A stretch of 64,000 nucleotides of DNA from Hymenobacter aerilatus (lineage in GTDB: Bacteria > Bacteroidota > Bacteroidia > Cytophagales > Hymenobacteraceae). The stretch is from the NCBI RefSeq assembly GCF_022921095.1, contig NZ_CP095053.1:786501-850500 (forward strand). Reading direction: 5' to 3'. The notes under the pieces were generated by a model. It saw nothing but the letters and a program-made list of their open reading frames with translations. It was not told where the DNA came from and searched no databases. The position numbers and the translations under genes are program-made. Positions within the stretch are counted from its first letter, which is position 1, and each line of letters opens with the position of its first letter. This document shows positions 43,326-51,594 of the stretch, piece by piece.

Positions 43326-44339
43326 CTACAACGACCCGCGCCGGATGGTATAGAACGGGTTTTTCACCTTCACGCGCTGCTTGTCCAGCAGCAGCTCGGC
43401 GGCGGTGCGGCCCATGGCCTCAAAATCGGTGGTGATGACAGTGATGCCCAGCAGCTCCTTAAGCGTGCTAGAATTGAAGGAAAGAATGCCGATTTCGCGG
43501 CCCAGCAGATAATGCGTTTGCCGCACTTTCTTGATCAGCTCGGCCAGATCGGTGGTTTCTACCACCACATAGGCAGTGCCAGGCTCCATCACCTCCGGAA
43601 TGGCGCTTTCCTTCACCGCAAAATCCTTTTTGTAATTGATACAAAAGCTACGGAAGCCCCAGGCAATTTCCATGGGGTAGTTGTTGCCCACACTGGGTAG
43701 GATGAGCACCAAACGATTATACTTTTCCAACAGGTCGTTCACTCCTTCCAGGGAGGTGAAGATATCCTTGTCGAAGTCCTGGTATACCGTCAGCGGTTGG
43801 TGCTTCAGCTCGGGCATCTCCTTGTCCAGCAGCACCAGCTCCCCGGGCGGAATGGCGTTCAAAACGCTCTTGTAATCTGCTTTGTCCAGGTCCTGGGTGA
43901 AGTGCGGCATCACCACGTAATGATTGTACTTGCCAGCGTTCTTCTCCATGATTTCCTGGAAGATAGAAGCACTATAGTGGTGAATTTGCAAGTCGACGGT
44001 GGCGCGCTCCCCCAGGGCCTGCAAGAAGGCGTAGTACACGATTTTCTTGTAGGAGCTGAGCTTGTTGAGCACCAGCAAAATCTTGAGCTTGTTGTTGTCG
44101 GGGGCCTGTACGTAGTAGCCTTTGCCCTGCACTGAAGTGCAGAAGCCCCGCTCACGCAACTCGCGGTAGGCTTTTTCCACGGTGTCGCGGGCTAGGTAGT
44201 ACTCGGCGCTCAGCTCGCTGATGCTGGGTAGCTGGTCGCCTTTGTGCAGTTTGCCCCGCTCGATATCGGCAATAACGGACTGCACAATCTGCTTGTATTT
44301 CGGCGTCTTGTCGAAGGGCTTGAACTGTAGCTTATACAT
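43326..44339 (-). CDS. GntR-family regulator with LacI-like sugar-binding domain
   Basis: 337 residues from ATG 44339 (MYKLQFKPFDKTPKYKQIVQSV). N-terminal GntR winged helix (about 10-75: GDQLPSISELSAEYYLARDTVEKAYRELRERGF), then a periplasmic-binding-protein-like domain (about 85-330), the arrangement known from AraR-type sugar regulators. It ends with the LacI-like ITTDFEAMGRTAAELLL. It lies between rhaEW and rhaI and has its own terminator, so it is probably the local rhamnose regulator (inference). A palindrome GGGAACGTTCCC lies about 200 bp upstream. Confidence 0.87.
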   Translation of the reverse strand: MYKLQFKPFDKTPKYKQIVQSVIADIERGKLHKGDQLPSISELSAEYYLARDTVEKAYRELRERGFCTSVQGKGYYVQAPDNNKLKILLVLNKLSSYKKIVYYAFLQALGERATVDLQIHHYSASIFQEIMEKNAGKYNHYVVMPHFTQDLDKADYKSVLNAIPPGELVLLDKEMPELKHQPLTVYQDFDKDIFTSLEGVNDLLEKYNRLVLILPSVGNNYPMEIAWGFRSFCINYKKDFAVKESAIPEVMEPGTAYVVVETTDLAELIKKVRQTHYLLGREIGILSFNSSTLKELLGITVITTDFEAMGRTAAELLLDKQRVKVKNPFYTIRRGSL

Positions 44340-44538
44340 GCTTTGGATGGGTGGAAGTAGAGCAGGCATAGACAGATGAGCCAGCAGTTTTAAGAGGTAG
44401 GGAATAAGGCCAACGATTGGATAAAACCGGGAGGCGTAGAGAGGGCGGAGACGAAGCAGATACTGGCAGACGCATAAGCTACAAGGATTTCAAAATTATG
44501 CACGCTCTACTCGCTGATAAAATCGCGCAAACGTTTTC

Positions 44539-44550
44539 GGGAACGTTCCC
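44539..44550. promoter_or_regulatory. Palindromic candidate operator GGGAACGTTCCC
   Basis: A perfect 12-nt palindrome with a second AACGTT 12 bp to the left (44530-44535), about 200 bp upstream of the gntR-type ATG. Related cores occur at 43180-43189 (upstream of rhaI) and 37303-37314. Could be a site for the local regulator; unproven. Confidence 0.35.
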
Positions 44551-44587
44551 ATACAAATTACTATTCCCGCTAAGGAGAATAGTGCAC

Positions 44588-44622
44588 AAAAAAATAGACC
44601 GGATTGGCAAGCCAACCCGGTC
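44588..44622 (-). terminator. Terminator of rhaEW
   Basis: On the minus strand the stem GACCGGGTTGGC / GCCAATCCGGTC is followed by TATTTTTTT, 36 bp after the rhaEW stop. It separates rhaEW from the regulator gene. Confidence 0.88.
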
Positions 44623-44657
44623 GTAACACGTGAGATATAAAATATAAAAATCAATAG

Positions 44658-46757
44658 CTAGCGCACAAAAGCCATAGCCACGCCGCCGTCTACGTTCAGG
44701 ATATTGCCGGTCGATTTAGCTAGTTGATCATCCACGAAGACCAGCACGGCTTTGGCAATGTCCTCGGCCAGCACTTCCTCGCCCAGCAGGGTGCGCTTGG
44801 CGTAGTGCGCCGGCAGATCCTCCACCGATACGCCGTAGGCCTTGGCCCGACCAGCGGCCCAGTCGCCTTCCCAGATTTTGCTACCCCGCAGCACGGCGTC
44901 GGGGTTCACGGTGTTCACCCGGATGCGGTCCGGGCCTAGCTCGGCGGCCAGCAGGCGCGTCATATGCTGCTGGGCTGCTTTGGCCGTACCATATGCCACG
45001 TTGTTGGGGCCGGCTACAAGGCCGTTTTTGCTGGCAATGTTCACGATGCTTCCGCCCAGCTTCTGCTGACGCAGAATCTCCACGGCGGCCTGGCTCACCA
45101 GGAACTGACCTTTCACCAGCACATCATTCAGGATGTCCCAGTCAGCCTGGGTGGTGTCGGCCAGGGGCTTGCTGATGCTCAGGCCGGCGCAGTTCACCAC
45201 AGTATCTACGCCGCCAAACTGCAACACGCTCTGCCGCAGCGACTCGGCAATGGTCTCGGCATCCGTCACGTTGATGGACGCGGTGAGGGCGTTGTCCTTG
45301 CCGTAGCGCTTGCGCAGGTCGGTTTGGGTTTCCTCCAGCCGGTCGCGGTCCACGGCTACCACGCAGGCACCGTTTTGCAGCAGCACCTCGCAAATGGCTT
45401 TGCCAATGCCGCCGGTGCCACCCGTTACGTAGGCCACCTGCCCGGAAAGCGACTTGGGCTTGGGCATACGCTGCAACTTGGCTTCCTCCAACAGCCAGTA
45501 TTCAATGTCAAACGCCTCCTGCTCGGGTAGGCCCTGGTACTCGCTCACGGCCTCGGCGCCCTTCATCACGTTGATGGCGTTGGTGTAGAACTCGGCGGCC
45601 ACGCGGGCGGTCTGCTTGTCCTTGGCAAAGCTGAACATGCCCACGCCGGGCAGCAGAATCACCACCGGGTTGGGGTCGCGCAGGGCGGGGGAGTTGTCGT
45701 GCTTGCTGCGCTCGTAGTAGGCGGTGTAATCCTGGCGGTAGGCGTCGAACTCCTTTTCCAGGTAGGCCCGCACATCGTCTTGGGTCAGCTGCTCGGGGTC
45801 GAGTACCAGCGGACGGATTTTGGTGCGCAGAAAGTGGTCGGGGCAAGAGGTGCCCAGGCGAGCCAAGCGTGGCAGGTCGTGCGAGTTCACGAATTCCAGC
45901 ACGCGGGCGTCGTCGGTGAAGTGGCCCAGCATGCGGCGTTGCTGCGAGGCCAGACCGCGTAGGGTAGGCATCAGCTTCGCAGCCTGCGCACGGCGCTCCT
46001 CGGGGGAGAGGCTCTCGCTTTTGGCGCCGCCAAACACGGGGCGCTTCTGGCCGTAGTTGGCTTCGAGGTAGGTAGCGGCTTGCTCAATCACTTCTAGCGT
46101 GTTGAGGTAGGACGCGTACGAGGTATCGCCCCACGTAAATAGGCCGTGTCCGCCCAAAATCACGCCCCGCAGGCCGGGGTTTTCCTTTACTACTTTTTCC
46201 AGCTGCAAGCCCAGGTCGAAGCCCGGCCGCTGCCAGGGTAGCCACGCCATGGTGTCGCCCCAGATTTCCTTCATAATCTGCTCGCCGTCTTTGCTGGCGG
46301 CAATAGCGATGAGGGCATCAGGGTGCAGGTGGTCGATGTGCTTGAAGGGTAAGAGCCCGTGCAGGGGCGTATCGATGCTAGGGGCGGCGCACTTGGGGTC
46401 GAACAGGCAGTGGTTGAACAGGGCCACCATCTCATCTTCAAACTCCAGGCCGCGGTAGCGGTGCTTCAGCTGGTGCAGCTTCTCCACGTAGAGGTTGGCG
46501 CAGCCGGCTTTGGTGAGCGTGCCAATGTCGCCACCCGAGCCCTTCACCCACATCACCTCCACAGGCTGGCCGGTAACAGGGTCGATTTCAGTGATTTTGC
46601 AGGAGGTATTGCCGCCGGCGTAGTTGGTCAGGCGCAGGTCGGCGCCGAGCAGGTTGCTGCGGTAGATAAAAAGCGCTACTTCGTCGCCGGCAAGCTCCAG
46701 CGCCTTCGCTTCGTCCCACAAGTAGCTAACGTGCTGAAAGGTTAACGTTTTTTCCAT
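44658..46757 (-). CDS. rhaEW: Bifunctional rhamnulose-1-phosphate aldolase / lactaldehyde dehydrogenase
   Basis: 699 residues from ATG 46757 (MEKTLTFQHVSYLWDE). N-terminal class II aldolase domain (about 20-400) with metal-ligand regions DTPLHGLLPFKHIDHLHPDALIA and GGHGLFTWGD. C-terminal SDR domain (about 430-699) with VAYVTGGTGGIGKAI, NCAG and YGTAK. The family cleaves rhamnulose-1-phosphate to DHAP and L-lactaldehyde and oxidises the latter to L-lactate. It is divergent from rhaT; both face candidate regulon promoters in the shared 234 bp. Confidence 0.93.
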   Translation of the reverse strand: MEKTLTFQHVSYLWDEAKALELAGDEVALFIYRSNLLGADLRLTNYAGGNTSCKITEIDPVTGQPVEVMWVKGSGGDIGTLTKAGCANLYVEKLHQLKHRYRGLEFEDEMVALFNHCLFDPKCAAPSIDTPLHGLLPFKHIDHLHPDALIAIAASKDGEQIMKEIWGDTMAWLPWQRPGFDLGLQLEKVVKENPGLRGVILGGHGLFTWGDTSYASYLNTLEVIEQAATYLEANYGQKRPVFGGAKSESLSPEERRAQAAKLMPTLRGLASQQRRMLGHFTDDARVLEFVNSHDLPRLARLGTSCPDHFLRTKIRPLVLDPEQLTQDDVRAYLEKEFDAYRQDYTAYYERSKHDNSPALRDPNPVVILLPGVGMFSFAKDKQTARVAAEFYTNAINVMKGAEAVSEYQGLPEQEAFDIEYWLLEEAKLQRMPKPKSLSGQVAYVTGGTGGIGKAICEVLLQNGACVVAVDRDRLEETQTDLRKRYGKDNALTASINVTDAETIAESLRQSVLQFGGVDTVVNCAGLSISKPLADTTQADWDILNDVLVKGQFLVSQAAVEILRQQKLGGSIVNIASKNGLVAGPNNVAYGTAKAAQQHMTRLLAAELGPDRIRVNTVNPDAVLRGSKIWEGDWAAGRAKAYGVSVEDLPAHYAKRTLLGEEVLAEDIAKAVLVFVDDQLAKSTGNILNVDGGVAMAFVR

Positions 46758-46807
46758 AAGTTGAAACGGCCGGCTGATACCGGAGTCTGGTTGGAGTAAT
46801 ACACCAA

Positions 46808-46852
46808 CAAAAGAAATCTGCCTAACTGGCGGCAACCTCCTGCACTCTCCTG
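46808..46852 (-). promoter_or_regulatory. Rhamnose-regulon promoter, site 2 (rhaEW)
   Basis: Minus strand CAGGAGAGTGCAGGAGG (46852-46836) is followed at exactly 37 bp by TTCTTTTG (46815-46808), a -7-like box. The predicted start lies about 45 nt before the rhaEW ATG. Confidence 0.6.
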
Positions 46853-46917
46853 CCTTACCAAAAATTAATGGACGAGTACTACGCCTGTGGCGACCACCCG
46901 ATGGGGTAGGGGCTGGT

Positions 46918-46962
46918 CAGGAGAGCACAGGAGGGTTTGGTGGCCGTAACCAGACAGCTTTG
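46918..46962 (+). promoter_or_regulatory. Rhamnose-regulon promoter, site 3 (rhaT)
   Basis: CAGGAGAGCACAGGAGGG (46918-46935), then at 37 bp CAGCTTTG (46955-46962), the same -7-like box as at site 1. ATG of rhaT is 29 bp further on. Sites 2 and 3 are divergent within one intergenic region. Confidence 0.6.
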
Positions 46963-46991
46963 ATACTACCCACCACACACGAGCTTTTCAT

Positions 46992-48029
46992 ATGAGTGTC
47001 TTTCTCGGAGTTATTCTGCACGCGCTGGGCGGCTTCGCCTCCGGTAGCTTCTACCTACCCTATAAAAAAGTGAACGGCTGGGCCTGGGAAAGCTACTGGC
47101 TGGTGGGTGGGTTGTTTTCGTGGCTACTGGCGCCCATTCTGCTGGGCTACCTCACGGTACCCAACCTGTGGGGCGTGCTGGGCCAGGCCGATACTAGTAC
47201 GCTCATCTGGACCTACATCTGGGGGTTGCTGTGGGGGATGGGCGGCCTCACGTTTGGGCTGGCTATGCGCTACCTGGGGTTGTCGTTGGGCATGGCCGTC
47301 ACGCTGGGGCTGTGCGCGGTGTTTGGCACGTTGGTGCCGCCCATCTGGGAAGGCACGCTGGGCACGTTGTTCGCCACCACCTCGGGGCGCTACGTGCTGC
47401 TGGGGCTGGGGATCTGCGTGGCGGGTATTCTGCTGTGCGGCCGGGCTGGTATTATGAAGGAGCGCGGCCAAACCACCGCCGAAAAGCAAGCCAGCGTGGC
47501 CGAGTTCGACCTGCGCAAGGGCCTGGGTGTGGCCGTGTTTTCGGGGGTGATGAGCGCCTGCATGTCGTTTGGCCTCACGGCCGGACAGCCTATAGCCGAG
47601 CTAGCGGCGCAAAACGGCGCTAATCCGCTCTACGTCAACAATGCCATTCTGGTGATTATCCTGCTAGGCGGCCTCACCACCAACGCCATCTGGACCATCT
47701 ACCTCAACATCAAAAACAATACCTACACCGATTATACCCGCGTGTCGGCGCCCATCTTACGCAACATCATTTTCTGCGCGCTGGCGGGCTTCACGTGGTA
47801 TTTCCAGTTCTTCTTCTACGGCATGGGCGACAGCCAGATGGGCGAGTACCGCTTCTCGGGCTGGACGCTGCACATGGCCTTCATCATTGCTTTTAGCAGC
47901 ATGTGGGGCCTAATACTGCACGAGTGGAAAGGCGCTTCGTCGGCTACGCTACGCACCATTTCGGCGGGCATTCTGCTGGTTGTATTCTCTACCGTAGTGG
48001 TTGGAATTGGGAATTATCTGGCGGCCTAA
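46992..48029 (+). CDS. rhaT: L-rhamnose/proton symporter
   Basis: 345 residues, ten predicted membrane helices, the RhaT length. N-terminal FLGVILHALGGFASGSFYLPYKKVNGWAWESYWLVGG is the family signature; GMGDSQMGEYRFSGWTLHMAFIIAFSSMWGLILHEWKG marks the C-terminal part. It imports rhamnose with H+ across the inner membrane. It is divergent from rhaEW and 51 bp upstream of a GH105 gene on the same strand. Confidence 0.95.
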   Translation: MSVFLGVILHALGGFASGSFYLPYKKVNGWAWESYWLVGGLFSWLLAPILLGYLTVPNLWGVLGQADTSTLIWTYIWGLLWGMGGLTFGLAMRYLGLSLGMAVTLGLCAVFGTLVPPIWEGTLGTLFATTSGRYVLLGLGICVAGILLCGRAGIMKERGQTTAEKQASVAEFDLRKGLGVAVFSGVMSACMSFGLTAGQPIAELAAQNGANPLYVNNAILVIILLGGLTTNAIWTIYLNIKNNTYTDYTRVSAPILRNIIFCALAGFTWYFQFFFYGMGDSQMGEYRFSGWTLHMAFIIAFSSMWGLILHEWKGASSATLRTISAGILLVVFSTVVVGIGNYLAA

Positions 48030-48080
48030 CTGCATCTATTTTCAAAATTAAGCGCTTGGGTAGCGCTGATGTGCTTCTTT

Positions 48081-49268
48081 ATGAAATACTGCCTTTTACT
48101 GCTGAGCTTCTTCATCTGGAGCTGCGCAACCACAAATCAGTCCACCACTACCCGCTCCGCCCGGCCGCTGTCGCAGCAGATGGCCGACTCGTTCATGGCG
48201 CTCTACCCCGACTCGGTGCCGGCTGTGCGCAACCGCGCCGCTCGCTGGGGCTACGAGCATGGCCTGATGCTGAAGGCAATTGAGCGCGTGTGGCAGCAAA
48301 CCGGCGACAAAAAGTACCTCAACTACATCGTGAAAACGCTGGACCACTCGTTTCCGGCCGATGGCTCCATTCTGTACTACAAAGCCGCCGATTACAACCT
48401 CGACAACATCAACCCAGGCCGCGTGATACTCACGCTCATGCAGCAGCCCGGCCTCGATCAGCAGAAATACCGCCGCGTGGCCCAAACGCTGCACAAGCAA
48501 CTAGACGAGCAGCCCACCACCAAGGGCGGCGGCTATTGGCACAAACAGCGCTACCCCTACCAGATCTGGCTGGATGGCCTTTACATGGCCGAGCCCTTCG
48601 CGGCCGAATACGCCAAAGTGTTCAACCAGCCCGAGGGCTTCGACCACGTAGCCAACCAGTTTGCGCAGGTAGAAAAGAATTTGGTAGACCCCAAAACCGG
48701 CCTGCTCTACCACGGCTACGATGAAAGCCGCGAGCAGCAGTGGGCCAACAAAGAAACCGGCCTGTCGCCCAACTTCTGGAGCCGCGGCATGGGCTGGTAC
48801 GCTATGGCGTTGGTGGATGTGCTCGACTACTTCCCCAAAAACCACCCGCAACGCCAGCAACTCATCAAGGATTTGCAGCGCCTCGCCCCCGTGCTAACCC
48901 AGTACCAGGACCCCGCCACCGGCGGCTGGTGGCAGGTAACGGACCAGGCCAACCGCCAAGGCAACTACATCGAAACTTCCGCTTCCTGCATGTTTGTATA
49001 CGCCCTGGCTAAAGGCGCCCGCCTGGGCTACATCGATAAGAAATACCAGGAAGTAGCCAAGAAAGGCTATCAGTGCATCGTCAAGAAATTCGTGGAAACC
49101 CAGCCCAACGGCCTGCTGGCCCTCAACGGCACGGTAAGCGTGGGCGGCCTCGGCGGCAACCCCTACCGCGACGGCAGCTACGAATACTACCTCTCCGAGC
49201 CCATCAAGCAAAACGACTTCAAAGGGGTAGGACCATTTATTATGGCGAGTTTGGAGATGGAGAAGTAG
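48081..49268 (+). CDS. GH105/GH88 unsaturated rhamnogalacturonyl hydrolase, lipoprotein
   Basis: 395 residues from ATG 48081; an in-frame ATG at 48069 is less suited to the signal. Lipobox-like FIWSC at about 13-17. The (alpha/alpha)6 barrel has YQIWLDGLYMAEPF with the likely catalytic D165, and SPNFWSRGMGWYAMALVD. The family removes the 4,5-unsaturated galacturonate from the end of rhamnogalacturonan-I fragments, exposing rhamnose. Placement directly after rhaT links it to supply of rhamnose for the pathway. Confidence 0.9.
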   Translation: MKYCLLLLSFFIWSCATTNQSTTTRSARPLSQQMADSFMALYPDSVPAVRNRAARWGYEHGLMLKAIERVWQQTGDKKYLNYIVKTLDHSFPADGSILYYKAADYNLDNINPGRVILTLMQQPGLDQQKYRRVAQTLHKQLDEQPTTKGGGYWHKQRYPYQIWLDGLYMAEPFAAEYAKVFNQPEGFDHVANQFAQVEKNLVDPKTGLLYHGYDESREQQWANKETGLSPNFWSRGMGWYAMALVDVLDYFPKNHPQRQQLIKDLQRLAPVLTQYQDPATGGWWQVTDQANRQGNYIETSASCMFVYALAKGARLGYIDKKYQEVAKKGYQCIVKKFVETQPNGLLALNGTVSVGGLGGNPYRDGSYEYYLSEPIKQNDFKGVGPFIMASLEMEK

Positions 49269-49283
49269 TCTTTCAAAAAGCAC

Positions 49284-49320
49284 AAAAAGCCCCCAGCTGG
49301 TAATCAGCTGGGGGCTTTTT
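49284..49320 (+). terminator. Bidirectional terminator after the GH105 gene
   Basis: The perfect stem AAAAAGCCCCCAGCTG / CAGCTGGGGGCTTTTT with a 5-nt loop lies between convergent genes and suits both. Confidence 0.92.
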
Positions 49321-49336
49321 GTATAGTACTCCGCTG

Positions 49337-49546
49337 TTAGGCTTTCTTCAGAAATTCCGTCTTCAACACCATGGTGCTACCCCCGGCGCGGCCTTCAATT
49401 TCGGCAGGGCTATTAGTGAGGCGGATGTTCTTGACCAACGTACCACGCTTGAGCGTCTGCGACGAGCCTTTCACCTTCAAGTCCTTAATCAGCGTCACCG
49501 AGTCGCCTTCTGCGAGCAGGTTGCCATTGCTGTCCTTTACGTCCAT
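49337..49546 (-). CDS. PhnA/YjdM C-terminal domain protein
   Basis: 69 residues from ATG 49546 (MDVKDSNGNLLAEGDSVTLIKDLKVKGSS). It is the SH3-like C-terminal domain of PhnA/YjdM without the N-terminal zinc ribbon. The motif LKRGTLVKNIRLTNSPAEIEGRAGG is well conserved. The old link to alkylphosphonate use is by name only; the function is unknown. A single gene. Confidence 0.85.
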   Translation of the reverse strand: MDVKDSNGNLLAEGDSVTLIKDLKVKGSSQTLKRGTLVKNIRLTNSPAEIEGRAGGSTMVLKTEFLKKA

Positions 49547-49659
49547 GTGCGTGTGTTGTAAGGTAGGGAAAGTGAGAGCAATGAAGGGCGCGTGCAACGA
49601 GCCCCTACATCGTCCACAAAATCCGTGGAATCTGTTATAATCCGAGCGAATCCGTGGTC

Positions 49660-50760
49660 TTAGACGTTGAAGCGGAAGTGCATGATGTCGCCGTCCTGCA
49701 CCACGTATTCCTTGCCTTCCACAGCCATTTTGCCGGCTTCCTTGATCTTGGCTTCCGAGCGATACTGCTCGTAGTCAGCTAGTTTGATCACCTCAGCGCG
49801 GATGAAGCCTTTCTCGAAGTCGGAGTGGATAACGCCGGCGGCGGCGGGGGCTTTGTCGCCGCGGTGCACGGTCCAGGCGCGTACTTCCTGCACGCCGGCG
49901 GTGAAGTAAGTAATCAGGTTCAGCAGCTCGTAGCTGGCCCGAATCAGGCGGTTCAGACCCGACTCAGTGAGGCCGTACTCACCCAAGAACATTTCCTTTT
50001 CTTCGGGGTCGTCCATTTCCGCAATCTGCGACTCGATGGCGGCCGACACCACCACTACCTGTGCATTTTCGTTTTGCACGTGAGCGCGCAGGGCATCTAC
50101 ATAGGCATTGCCGTTGTTCTGTATGCTACCCTCGTCCACGTTGGCTACGTAGATAACTGGCTTGATGGTGAGCAGTTGCAGGTCTTCTACAGCTTCCAGC
50201 TCTTCTTCGCTGGCGCCCAACGAGCGGGCGTTGTTGCCGGCTTCGAGGTGGTCTTTGAAGCGTTGCAGGGTCGCTACTTCCTTCTTAGCCTTGGCGTCGC
50301 CGCTCTTAGCCGAGCGCTCCGATTTGGCCAGCTTCTTATCAATGCTTTCCAGGTCTTTGAGCTGCAACTCGGTGTCAATCACGTCCTTGTCGAACACCGG
50401 ATCAACGCCGCCCGCCACGTGCACAATGTTGTCGTCGTCGAAGCAGCGCACCACGTGAATCACGGCGTCTACCTCGCGGATGTTGGCCAGGAACTTGTTG
50501 CCCAGGCCTTCGCCCTTGCTGGCACCCTTCACGAGGCCGGCAATGTCCACAAACTCCACGATGGTAGGCACCACGCGCTGGGGTTTCACAATTTCCTCCA
50601 ACACCTGCAGGCGTGGGTCGGGCACGGTAATCACGCCCACGTTGGGCTCGATGGTGCAGAAAGGATAATTGGCCGATTCGGCCTTAGCATTCGATAACGC
50701 GTTGAACAGCGTGGACTTACCCACGTTCGGCAGACCGACGATTCCGCAGCGGAGACCCAT
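49660..50760 (-). CDS. ychF: Redox-regulated ATPase YchF (OBG family)
   Basis: 366 residues, the usual length. P-loop [15 protein letters not shown], switch region [24 protein letters not shown], and NVDE in place of the NKxD G4 motif, which explains the ATP preference of YchF. C-terminal TGS domain ends [11 protein letters not shown] conserved ribosome-associated protein. A -7 box TACCTTTG lies 66 bp upstream, followed by a GTGAAATGGTGA-type repeat in the leader. Confidence 0.96.
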   Translation of the reverse strand: MGLRCGIVGLPNVGKSTLFNALSNAKAESANYPFCTIEPNVGVITVPDPRLQVLEEIVKPQRVVPTIVEFVDIAGLVKGASKGEGLGNKFLANIREVDAVIHVVRCFDDDNIVHVAGGVDPVFDKDVIDTELQLKDLESIDKKLAKSERSAKSGDAKAKKEVATLQRFKDHLEAGNNARSLGASEEELEAVEDLQLLTIKPVIYVANVDEGSIQNNGNAYVDALRAHVQNENAQVVVVSAAIESQIAEMDDPEEKEMFLGEYGLTESGLNRLIRASYELLNLITYFTAGVQEVRAWTVHRGDKAPAAAGVIHSDFEKGFIRAEVIKLADYEQYRSEAKIKEAGKMAVEGKEYVVQDGDIMHFRFNV

Positions 50761-50825
50761 ACGGTGAAATGGTGAAGTTGTGAGATGGTGAGCTGACGTT
50801 CTTTACTATGGCGTCAATTCGGGCA

Positions 50826-50833
50826 CAAAGGTA
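50826..50833 (-). promoter_or_regulatory. -7 box of ychF
   Basis: Minus strand TACCTTTG, a full TAnnTTTG match, 66 bp before the ychF ATG. The leader between contains GTGAGATGGTGA-like repeats (50762-50790). Confidence 0.5.
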
Positions 50834-50921
50834 AGGGTTTTGTAGGGGCGCGTGGCACGCGCCCGTCGTTGTTTATCCAGAAGGGGTAGGGTAGAGGTGG
50901 ATAGATAGTATGCCTACAATT

Positions 50922-50963
50922 AAAAAACGGCGTGCATCAGCCTGAGCCGATGCGCGCCGTTTT
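50922..50963 (-). terminator. Terminator of the DUF3276 gene
   Basis: On the minus strand AAAACGGCG...GCATC pairs with GATGC...CGCCGTTTT and ends in six T. It lies 55 bp after the DUF3276 stop. Confidence 0.85.
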
Positions 50964-51017
50964 GAATAAGCCGAGTAGCAAAAAGGGATAGTAGGGCTGT
51001 TTCGCTAGGCCGATGGG

Positions 51018-51353
51018 TTAGTACGTGTCGGTGGCGTTATTGTACGAATCGTTGTCGTAGGCGGGGCGGGGGCGGTCCAACTCAGCTACTTCTTCGGGCG
51101 AGAGCAATTCCTCGCGTACATAATCAACGGCATCCTGCAACGCATCTACGAACTTGGCAAAATCTTCTTTGTAGAGGAAAATCTTGTGTTTTTCGTAGGA
51201 GAAAGTGTCATCATCTCGGAGGCGACGCTTGCTTTCCGTAATAGTGAGGTAGTAGTCCTGCCCGCGGGTGGCTTTCACGTCGAAGAAGTACGTGCGCTTA
51301 CCGGCTTTAATGCGTTGGGAGTAAATTTCTTCTTGATCGTGACGGTCTTCCAC
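51018..51353 (-). CDS. DUF3276 / PUR-alpha-like nucleic-acid-binding protein
   Basis: 111 residues starting at GTG 51353. The family is the Bacteroidota PUR repeat protein: IYSQRIKAGKRTYFFDVKATRGQDYYLTITESKRR then the second strand set YEKHKIFLYKEDFAKFVDALQDAVDYV. Related Borrelia and eukaryotic PUR proteins bind single-stranded DNA or RNA. The acidic tail is not conserved. A single gene with a terminator. Confidence 0.88.
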   Translation of the reverse strand: MEDRHDQEEIYSQRIKAGKRTYFFDVKATRGQDYYLTITESKRRLRDDDTFSYEKHKIFLYKEDFAKFVDALQDAVDYVREELLSPEEVAELDRPRPAYDNDSYNNATDTY

Positions 51354-51594
51354 AGAATCTTCAGTAAGAGTGAATTATTCCAAAATGAACTTTTTGTAGG
51401 CTCAAAGTAAATCAGATACGACGAATATAAAAATACGAAGGCCGGCTTTTTTTATTGGAAAATGTACCATTTTGAGAAAATAGCGAAGCACAGCAATTTC
51501 TGTTTGCCCGTTGCCGGCACTGTTTCTCGTATTTTTACCGTTAGCACAGATTCGGCTGCCATTGGGCACCGCTCACCTCTTAGCTTGCATCTCT

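Larger units (their letters stand above)
44340..44657. other. Intergenic region between gntR-type gene and rhaEW
   Basis: 318 bp. It contains the palindrome at 44539-44550 and the rhaEW terminator (44588-44622). From 44340 to 44538 I see no clear signal; a 69-codon plus-strand frame (44417-44626) has no coding features. Confidence 0.55.

Noticed and set aside
49337..49546. Phosphonate utilisation operon suggested by the PhnA-type gene
   Set aside because: No C-P lyase or phosphonate transporter genes are nearby and the PhnA name is historical.
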